The notes under the pieces were generated by a model. That model was not told the origin of the DNA. It worked only from the letters and a program-made list of their open reading frames with translations, and made no database searches. A DNA stretch of 64,000 nt from Pempheris klunzingeri (taxonomy: Eukaryota > Chordata > Actinopteri > Acropomatiformes > Pempheridae), in the NCBI RefSeq assembly GCF_042242105.1, contig NC_092016.1, positions 11,546,501 to 11,610,500 on the forward strand. The letters run 5' to 3'. A program made the translations under genes and the position numbers. How positions within the stretch are numbered: the stretch's first letter is position 1; every line of letters begins with the position of its first letter. This document shows positions 56,001 through 64,000 of the stretch, in pieces.

Positions 56001-58142
56001 CTGTTGTACCCGACATAGACGAGGTGAACAGCTGAGTGGGATTTAACTGGTTAAACTTCATGTCTGTAACTGAGTCTCCAGGCCCCATCTGAGCAGAGAA
56101 CCAATAACAGTCTGTCGTCAGGTAAATCTAATTTGCACGGTTTTGATATTTTATTATAACCTCAAAATGTCAAACTGTCCTTGGTCTCAAACGGCTGCAT
56201 AATATAAAAGCAACGCTCAAAAACAGCAGATTATTTGATGAAAACCTCTCGCTGTTGCTCATTCGAGGACTCACCCCTTGGATAAAAGTTTTCTTTGCAG
56301 GCACTTCAAAGTCCCACAGGTATATGTCGCCACCCTTGGACCCCACAGCTAGAGTGGAGGGGTGGGTGGGGTGCCACTCCAGGCAGGTGATTCTGCGGTC
56401 GAAGGGACTGGTGGCACCGTGAAAATGGTAAAAGGACAGCGAGCGAACAAAAGGTTCCTGAAGACACTGGAAGAGACAACGAGGTCACATGAACAACTGC
56501 TCACTGACATGAACTGGAAATACATTTCCAAAGTACCCTGAACACATCGCCTGGCTGGCTGTATGACTTTGTGAAGAAGGAAACAGAGAGGCCGCGCTGT
56601 GGTGAGATCTTTATGACTACGACTACAGATCTGTAGGTTTTTAGTCACATTTCATCTGCAAATGTCTTGGTTTTTTTTTCTCTCAAACCAACAGTCCAAA
56701 ATCCAAAGATATTCAAGCTGCAGTTACAGAAAACTGAGGCAAATCCTCACATTTGAAAAGCTGTAAATGGCACATTTTTAGCATTTTCCTTGATAAATGA
56801 GTTTCACAATGAACAGAATTGTCTGCGATTAGTTTTGGATTGAGAGTGTATTGACTCTATGCATAAGACTGACATATATAATTACTGAAGATCAGCACAT
56901 GATCATTGTTCACACAACCTTCCACGAACCCTTGATGTCAAAAACACAAGTCATGAGTTTAAAATAATCAAATAAGAACTGAGAAGAAAAAAAAAAGTAG
57001 CAATGAATAAAATAACAGATTTCAGCACTTTATGGAAGAGTATCAAAATACTCCTGTTGGTTTTATTTTTTTCCTGACCTGCTGCTGCTATGAACTGTCC
57101 AAACCTCTCAGATCGTCTGTGACAAGTCTGCTTTCTGTCCCCAGAGTCAAAACTAGACATGGAGAAGCAGCATTCACTTTTTATGCACCAGAAATCAGGA
57201 ACAAACTCCAAGAAAACTGCAGGTCTGCTGCAACGCTCAGCTCTTTGAAATCCAGACTGAAGACTTTTCTGTCATCTTTCATTTCTTCCACTGTAACTTT
57301 CATTGTTGTAATGTTATACCTGTCTTACTCTAGTTTTTAGTTTCTATGGACTTTGTTTTTTATTGTATTCAAATATCCTTTTATGGCGCGTGTCTTTTTC
57401 ACTTTGCCACAATGCTTTTAATGTTTTTATGTAAAGCTGAAATGTGCTACAAATAATCTTGCCACATTCAGAGCTGCAGTACATACACTCTGTGGTAGGA
57501 GTAATAACACCACTTCCAGCTTAAATGTAAGCCATTTGAAGTAATTAATTATTTCAAAAATCTACGACACCTTTCACCGGTTGTCTAGCAGTTTGAACAC
57601 AGTGTACCTTCGCTGTTTGAGGATCAGTTTGTGGTCCCACATTGTTCTCAGGCTTTTCTCCTACTTATTTGTATTCTTTGCAGTCATTACTGTGACTGAG
57701 TGATGGGGATTGTGATGTCATGAATGTGGAGAGAGCTTCACTACATTCACATACAACTATAACATCACATGTGCACTGTTGGTTTCTGAGTTTGGTCCCT
57801 CTGCGCAGGCTCACCTGTCTCATCTGTGAGTGGAGGCTTTGGCCCAGGGTGTTCCTGTAAATGTAGTGCAGGATGCTCCCATGGCCGCCTCTCCTCGGGA
57901 CTCCTGCAGACCTGAGCGGAGGCCCTGCAGCACACAAAGCAAATCAGCTGCCATGACGAGAACAGTTCACTGTGTTCACCTCTGCAGCTGCCCTGTCAGG
58001 GCTGCACACCTTGTTTGGATGTCTCTCCATCCTTTTTGTCCCGTAGTTTTTTGGCCAGAGTTGGAGCAGAGTTCCCCGCGGGTCTTTTCTTCACTTTGCT
58101 CTTTGACTCAGATGGATCTGACTTCGTCGGTCTGCTTTTCAT
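53067..58142 (-). CDS. ddb2: Damage-specific DNA-binding protein 2 (UV-DDB subunit, WD40)
   Basis: Canonical exons in transcript order: 58142-58010, 57924-57815, 56466-56275, 55769-55603, 55361-55262, 55097-54920, 54574-54429, 53811-53656, 53571-53526, 53308-53067, giving 489 residues. A basic N-terminus and helical DDB1-binding segment precede a seven-bladed WD40 propeller ([57 protein letters not shown]). The lesion-probing FQH hairpin is intact at 335-337. DDB2 recognises UV photolesions and recruits the CUL4-DDB1 ligase for nucleotide excision repair. The C-terminus carries a Lys- and Arg-rich extension of about 70 residues beyond the last blade. A second, homologous version of exon 4 (55943-56088) can replace 55603-55769 in frame, giving 482 residues. 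A noncoding first exon ends at 58231. Confidence 0.96.
53999..54165 (+). repeat. Probable 3' end of a non-LTR retroelement
   Basis: Contains TTTATTTGATCCCCCATAGG followed by GGGAAATTCTCATGTTACAG and an A-rich tail with AAATATAAAT repeats. This phrase is common at the 3' ends of teleost LINE- or SINE-like elements. It lies in ddb2 intron 7, and the family is not assigned. Confidence 0.4.
55603..55769 (-). CDS. ddb2: ddb2 exon 4, zebrafish-like version
   Basis: This 167-nt exon encodes [36 protein letters not shown] and [11 protein letters not shown], finishing in phase 2 so that the next exon gives [10 protein letters not shown]. It matches the zebrafish DDB2 sequence used in published crystal structures. 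It is homologous in position and length to the alternative exon 174 bp further upstream in the transcript. Confidence 0.9.
55943..56088 (-). CDS. ddb2: Alternative ddb2 exon 4 (human-like version of the blade)
   Basis: This 146-nt exon has an AG acceptor, a GTAAGA donor and no stop. It encodes [16 protein letters not shown], then [17 protein letters not shown] and FASTDTLN. It aligns closely with the human DDB2 segment running from IGAGGSITGLKFNPLN to FASSDTIN. It starts in phase 0 and ends in phase 2, exactly like the exon at 55603-55769, which instead resembles zebrafish DDB2 ([13 protein letters not shown] and GHDHHNV). Including both would break the frame, so they should be mutually exclusive. 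Confidence 0.85.
56665..56850. repeat. Dispersed fish repeat in ddb2 intron 2
   Basis: Contains CCAACAGTCCAAAATCCAAA, CACATTTGAAAAGCTGTAAA and GATTAGTTTTGGATTGAGAG, relating it to the repeat copies in the cracr2b and rapsn introns. It is noncoding. Confidence 0.5.
57090..57340 (+). mobile_element. LINE fragment, 3' end of a reverse transcriptase reading frame
   Basis: The plus-strand translation reads [20 protein letters not shown], then [20 protein letters not shown] and RLKTFL. That is the typical C-terminus of ORF2 in fish non-LTR retrotransposons of the Rex/CR1/L2 kind, followed by the T-rich 3' tail region. It is severely truncated at 5', as usual, and lies in ddb2 intron 2. Confidence 0.75.
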
Positions 58143-59436
58143 TTCTCTCCCCCTAAAAAAACAACAACGGTGATTTAACTCGACACTTAATCATCCAGCA
58201 GCACCAGTAAAGTTAGAACAAGCAGCTTACCTGAGATGTTCAGTGTCCAGAGCCGCAGTCTAAAAACAGGAACTCCACTGTTTGCATAACGCAGCCGCAC
58301 ACGTGAGTGCGTTAATGGCTGCAAACCGGAGTGTTTTGTAACTCGTTTGTGTTACAGCCAGTGGACGGTAGGTGTCACTGTTGCCTAATCCTTTCAAGGG
58401 GTTAGTTTAGTTAATAATAAGGATAAAAGACAAAAACACTCAGTAATAAAGATTTTAAAAATACTTGCTTATAGAAGTCAGACTGATCAGAGTGCAAAAA
58501 GAAAGAAATAGCTTTACACATTTACACAATAACCACGGTTATTACTACTATTGCCACCAATAATAATGATTATAATATTTACTATAATAATTTATTTAAC
58601 GAAGCCCATACATATCATATATTGATTACTAAACACAAGATTGTGTTGATGAGATTAATAATAGCTCAGATGGTTTTTTAAGTACCCTTTACGTATCATT
58701 TTCAACTGATATTTTAGAAATATTTACTACCATTGTATAGATTAGCCACTTGCAGCATATTACCAAGAATGTTTATTGAATAAATATAGGTTTATATGGC
58801 CCAGTTTTTTAGTTGTTGTTTTAGTTTAGTCAGTTAGTTAGTTAGTAGTTAGGAAAGTAATTGTGTACTAAGGTATTTATGTTTTTTATTTTCTCTTTAT
58901 GTCTTCCTCTTGTGCGTCTTTATGTAGCTTATTCTTAATAACAAGTCCTCACTGAGATTCATAAAGGACTGTATATTTATTTAATATTTAATTATTCATT
59001 TGGATTCACATCCGTTTCCACGAAGTACATTTATTCATAATCAGTCAATAGTCAATCAATAGTGCAAAATCTACTAAAACTTCTCTGTATAGATAGATTC
59101 TTGGATGAACTGGTTAAAACCAAATTCTGACGAACATTGGTACTTAATATCATCAGCCAGCGCGTCTTGCTGCTGTTTATTTTTGTTTGCATCGTTTCTT
59201 GGGTTATTTTAATCTGTACTGGTGTTATCTGTTGAATATCTGGTGACTGTTTGACATATTTTTGTAGTTTCCATAAAAGGCCCGGAAGTGAAGGCGGAAA
59301 CACGTGGTCTGCTGCTGGGAATTCTGATTGGCTACTGCCGCGTCGTTTTTCAAACGTCATCTGATTCGAGGCGGAGGGAAAGTTCAAAAAGTGTCGGAAC
59401 AGAAACGGTAAAAACTACAAGAAGCGGTCAGTTACA
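58143..59436. promoter_or_regulatory. Divergent region between ddb2 and kif23
   Basis: The ddb2 noncoding exon begins near 58231-58270. AT-rich spacer follows to about 59250. The kif23 proximal promoter shows CCGGAAGT (59282-59289), an inverted CCAAT box GATTGG (59326-59331) and two TTCAAA motifs (59349-59354 and 59383-59388) that read as CHR elements on the other strand. This combination is typical of G2/M genes. Confidence 0.5.
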
Positions 59437-62400
59437 ATGATCAGACAAGCGTAAGTACATTTAATACACATTTTAAATGCGTTTAAAGACACTAACCTGG
59501 CCATCTAGAAGTTTAATGCTAACGCTAAATGCTAAAGTTGACTTGGCGTTGGAATCTAAACAAGCCGTTAGCTTAGCAGTTTTTACTTTGTTAGCACATC
59601 ATTGCTTACAGTAACGAAATGCTAATGCTAACATTGTTCTGTACCAACGAGATGGTATTCTCTTTTTCCAGGAAGGGTAAAACCCCCCGCAGGCCTCCTC
59701 CAAAAAAGCTTTACAGCAACCAGAAAGACCCGGTTGGGGTGAGTTTGTCTGAGATGTTCAATAATTAGCTAACAAACACAAACTCAAACTGTAACGTTAG
59801 CATTCATTACTATTATTGGATGTGATATAAGCTACTAATGTTTGGCAAGCTAAGGTCAAACTTGTTTTTAATTAACTAATCAGTTTTCAAAAGCTAGTGA
59901 TCTAACAGTTGTAAACAATAAACTCGTCCTCCTGGAGCACATATTTATCTATTAGTGCTGTACATGTCCTGATTAGTCTTCATTATGCACTTATATTACT
60001 AGATAAAGGTTTATGCATTTCATCATTACTGTACACAAGTTTATCACAGTATATCATATATACTTATTGTGTTCTTATATTTGAACTTATGCACGAGATT
60101 CTTATTTATAGTACTTGTATGTTGTATTTTCCTTTTAAAGTCATGGTTTGAGCGTTATTGGAGAGAGCCTGGGGTTTAAGAATTTCATTGCTAAAACCTG
60201 CCTCACTGTGATTGTTGTACACATGGCATAAACAACTCAAACACATTTGTCTGATGGGTTTTTACTCAGGTGTACTGTCGCGTGCGACCTCTGGGTGTGG
60301 AGGATGAGGAGTGCTGCATTGAGGTGATCAGCAGCACCATCCTGCAGCTCCATGCCCCCGAAGGCTTCAAAGCAAATCGCAATGGAGAGTACAAAGAGGT
60401 AATAAATCTGGTAAACCTGGAGTATTCTTTTTTTCAGGTACTTAAAGAAAATGGCTGAGGTGTCATCAGCATTTAGATAATGGTCATGTAAATTAAATGT
60501 ATTGGTTAGTTTAAAGGATACACCTGGTGATTCATGCTTTTTTCTTACTGCAAACAAGTCCCATGAAACCAACAATAAGTGTTGTCTGTGTGGCCAAAGC
60601 CTGATAAAGCTTAGCCATAGAGCTTCATCTCTATTCATAAACTATTACACACGTTAAGTCAGATGGGTTATATAATCCATCCAGTGTGGAGTTCGGACAT
60701 CCAGAAGGAGCTAATTGTAGAACTGCTCATCCTTGATTGAAAGAAACTGGTTGAAGTGGTTATAGGATGCCTCTTGGACGCCTCCTTGTGGAGGTGCAGT
60801 CAACTGGGACAAACCCCAAAAATAACCCTTTTAGTGAGGATGAAACATTATCTTTATGATTTGTTTTTAAAGATTTAGCAGGACACGATGGGCTCGGATA
60901 GAAGTGTTACAGAAAACCTGGGGAAGGCAGAAAGTATTGAGACAAAGTAGCACATTGCTGGTTTTAGTCTTTATTTGTTTAGAAAATTATGTAACAATGC
61001 AAACAGTATCGTGTAATGTACTGTATTTCTTCTAAATATTCCAATTAATTTTTGCCTCTCAGATGCAGTATTCCTTCAAAAAAGTCTTTGGAGTTTCAAT
61101 ATCACAGAAGGAGCTGTTTGAGGATGTGGCCAAACCTCTTGTCGACGACCTCATCCATGGAAAAAATGGTAAGAGCACCAGCCAGCTCCAGAGAGAAGCC
61201 ACATTTATTTTCATATATGTATATAGTATATATCTTTGTTTTTAAACAACAACCATTGAACCATAGTCAGCTGTCTGATTTTCCTATGTAGTTGATTCTC
61301 TCCTTATGTTTGTTGCAGGCCTGCTCTTCACATACGGGGTCACAGGAAGCGGAAAGACGTTCACCATGACTGGCTCTCCAGGCCATGGTGGACTTCTGCC
61401 TCGCTCTCTTGACATGATCTTCAACAGTGTAGGACCCTACCAGGCCAAAAGATATGTAAGAGTGTTAACATTCAGGGATAGTATTGATTTTCTCTTAATT
61501 TGATAATACTTAGTGAAATCTGTACATTTATTTATCTAACTTCATTCCTCCATTTTTTCCCTTTAGGTTTTCAGGACGGATGACAAAAACGGTATGGAGG
61601 TCCAGAATGAAGTTGATGCTTTGTTGGAGCGCCAGAGGCGGGAAAACAACTTACCCATTCCTAAAACCTCCTCCTCCAGGTAAGTCTGAGTTCTAAGAAA
61701 AAACACTGTTCTCCTACAGTGTAACTGATATATAACATGCAAGTCACTTCTTTCACTTTAGACAAAAGCTTGACCCTGAAATGGCTGACATGATTAAGCC
61801 AGAGGAGGCTTATAAATCAGATGGTGTCGATGAAGACAGCAGCTACAGCGTCTTCGTCTCCTACATAGAAATCTACAACAACTACATCTACGATCTGCTG
61901 GAGGAAACTCAGGAAGATGCAATCAAGCCAAAGTGAGTTCAGGAAATGTAAAGTGAAAGGAAACAATTCAGATATACAGTAGAAATGTGCATATAAAGAC
62001 AAGTGTTAAGTGTTTAGAGCAGTCAGACTTGAACATTTTATATTTAAAGTGTAGTGGTTGTTAGAGGTGATTATTATCATGTTAGCATAGCTGGACAAAA
62101 TTATTGTCTTTTCTTCTTACTAGGTGGAATGGTGGAGGCACACCTGTGCGCCAGAACACTGAGTTCATGTATGTGACCAGTGAATACTCACTCATACACC
62201 AGACTAGCAACCTGATTAGGCTCAACTTTACCTCTTACATGCAAATCGGCAGTCTAGATTGCAAATGGAACCTCGTCAACGCTGGTGGAGACATTTTCAG
62301 ACTCACAAAACCGTTGCAGCAGCAACTAAGAAGTTACCCAGATGTTGGGCTGTGTATCATATAAAATATTTTCCAAAATATTAGCACTTAGCAGAATCTA

Positions 62401-63967
62401 TAGCATGGTCCTAATTGATACCTTACTTTGAGAAACCAAAGCAAAACGCCTTTTTCCACACCAGGAAATGCCAAATTCAGCTGAAATTATTTGATTTAAA
62501 GGATTTATAAATCATTAGTTTTTTCCCCAAATACCCCACTGAGAGTATTATAGCAGTACAATAGCTTTTACTGAATATATTAAAACAAGTCATTTGAACT
62601 AAGGCTCTGTAATGAACATTTTTTGTTTTGATATTTTCTGACGTTGTATAGATCAAATGATTAATTTATTAATCTACAAAATAGTGGCCAAATTAATCAA
62701 CCATGAAGCCAAAGTTCTGAAATGCAACTATACACAGGCAACTGTTCAAGACCTTTGCATGAATAAAGCACAATAAAATAATGTGATCAAAGAATAAATA
62801 GTATGAATCTGAGCAAGGATTCAATGCTGATATTTAATACTTTGGATCAGAACCCAGGAAGTACTGAGTTTCGTTACACAGCCCTACTTTAAACTTGACT
62901 GGCAGAGCCGTTGATACTGGCTACACCAGAGAATGTCTCCCATGTTGATGAGTGCTCCTTTTTAGTCCTAAAAATCATTATATTACCCCCCTCCTGCATG
63001 TAGTCTTTGTCATGGCAAAGCTGCTGAATGTCCCTAAACCTGCTGTCTATTGCTTTGTTTGGCACTTCATGAATGTAGCTGATTTATTTTTCTTTGGTGG
63101 AATCAAGCACCACCAATACCCCCCTCTAAATGTTTGATACTACACATCCCTTGTATGAAAAATGCAATTCCATGTCTTCAGTGACCAACACTTTTATTTT
63201 CCAACGTAGACCACCTCAATCCAAAATCCTCAGAGAGGATCAGAATCACAACATGTACGTGGCTGGTTGTATGGAGGTCGAAGTCAAGTCCGCTGAGGAG
63301 GCATTTCAAGTATTCTGGAGAGGTAAGCTGTTGTAAGAGCTGCATGTAGAAAGTCAAATATAAAGGAATAAAGAAAAGCTAAGAATAAGGGGGAATGCTG
63401 CACTGATCATTGTAGATGTGACTCACTTGGTATTGCTGGCCTTGGGTTCGGCTTTGGCCAGGAAATGACCCTCCTATCTTTTTTTTTTTTCTCTGTACTC
63501 TGTGGTTCCAGGTCAGAAGAGGAGGAAGGTTGCAAACACCCGCCTGAACAGAGAGTCCAGTCGCTCCCACAGCGTGCTCATCATCAAACTGGCTCAGGCT
63601 CCTCTTGATGCAGATGGCGACAACATTCTCCAGGTCAGCTGAAGCTGATCCACGTTTGGATGAATTATGAGAATCAGTGTCTGACCATTTTTTCCCCCTC
63701 CAGGATAAAAACCAGGTGACTGTTAGTCAGCTGTGCCTGGTGGATTTGGCAGGAAGTGAGCGCACCGGTAGGACGGGGGCAGAAGGCACCCGCATGCGTG
63801 AAGCAGGTTTGTTACCCAAAACATCAGAATTTGTTTTTATTTGAAGCTTAAGTTCATGTGAGATTAAATAACACTCTCATCTGGCAGGTAACATTAATCA
63901 GTCTCTGCTGAATCTGCGGACATGCATTGAGATACTTCGGGAAAACCAGATGTGTGGCACAAACAGG
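59437..63967 (+). CDS. kif23: Kinesin-6 KIF23 (MKLP1), N-terminal motor part, continues past the window
   Basis: Twelve exons are visible: 59437-59450, 59672-59738, 60270-60398, 61063-61168, 61319-61455, 61567-61679, 61762-61932, 62124-62168, 63210-63322, 63512-63633, 63704-63806 and 63888-63967, exactly 400 codons. The start is [17 protein letters not shown], then [13 protein letters not shown]. The P-loop GVTGSGKT is at 112-119, switch [10 protein letters not shown] at 311-319, and switch II DLAGSER at 353-359. KIF23 with RACGAP1 forms centralspindlin, which bundles midzone microtubules for cytokinesis. A 45-nt exon (62124-62168) adds 15 residues absent from the human sequence I recall. A GTATGA donor follows 63967. 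The remaining motor, neck and tail lie beyond the window. Confidence 0.96.
60760..60905. repeat. Degraded LINE-related fragment in kif23 intron 3
   Basis: Contains GGATGCCTCTTGGACGCCTC, CTTGTGGAGGTGCAGTCAAC and, further on, GACACGATGGG. It resembles the 3' region of a common teleost LINE (aggatgccccctggacgcct and gaggtgttccgggcatgtcc). It is short and mutated, so the call is tentative. Confidence 0.45.
62169..63209 (+). other. kif23 intron 8
   Basis: About 1 kb of AT-rich intron. Its first 196 nt remain open in the frame of exon 8, up to a TAA at 62362-62364. No further exon is recognised. Confidence 0.5.
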
Positions 63968-64000
63968 GTATGAATTACCAGACTAAAGCTGAACACTGTC

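Overview
This window is vertebrate nuclear DNA, almost certainly from a ray-finned (probably percomorph) fish. Genes are multi-exon with GT-AG introns, the protein sequences are clearly vertebrate, and the repeats (Tc1/mariner elements, fold-back MITE, LINE scraps, long tetranucleotide arrays) are typical of teleosts. The ddb2 and kif23 exons resemble zebrafish versions more than mammalian ones. All gene models were built by hand from splice sites, reading phase and recalled family sequences. No transcript or database search was available.

Layout: (1) 0-9 kb: the 3' end of a + strand gene (possibly myrf), tmem258 (+) and tmem138 (-). (2) 8.7-30 kb: a block matching human 11p15.5, with an EF-hand/coiled-coil/Rab gene (cracr2b type, +), cd151 (+), gatd1 (+) and chid1 (-). 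(3) 30-38.6 kb: ighmbp2 (+), divergent from chid1, then a class-IV TRIM E3 ligase gene (-). (4) 40.9-58.2 kb: a block matching human 11p11.2, with rapsn (-), kbtbd4 (-, carrying a recent Tc1 element in an intron), fam180b (+) and ddb2 (-). (5) 59.4 kb to the end: the first 400 codons of kif23 (+), cut by the window edge.

The genes are unrelated housekeeping and tissue-specific genes, not an operon or pathway. Roles covered are ER oligosaccharyltransferase (tmem258), ciliary transition zone (tmem138), Ca2+-regulated GTPase (cracr2b), tetraspanin-integrin adhesion (cd151), amidotransferase-like fold (gatd1), secreted/lysosomal chitinase-like lectin (chid1), RNA/DNA helicase (ighmbp2), ubiquitin ligases or adaptors (TRIM, kbtbd4, ddb2, rapsn RING) and cytokinesis kinesin (kif23). 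Several pairs are divergent with short shared upstream regions (tmem138/cracr2b, chid1/ighmbp2, ddb2/kif23) or convergent (tmem258/tmem138, gatd1/chid1, ighmbp2/TRIM, fam180b/ddb2).

The most interesting observations are: a phase-matched pair of homologous, apparently mutually exclusive exons in ddb2, one human-like and one like zebrafish DDB2; a complete Rab GTPase domain on a gene whose human orthologue by synteny lacks one; and a 45-nt in-frame cassette exon in the kif23 motor domain whose skipping would recreate the mammalian sequence.
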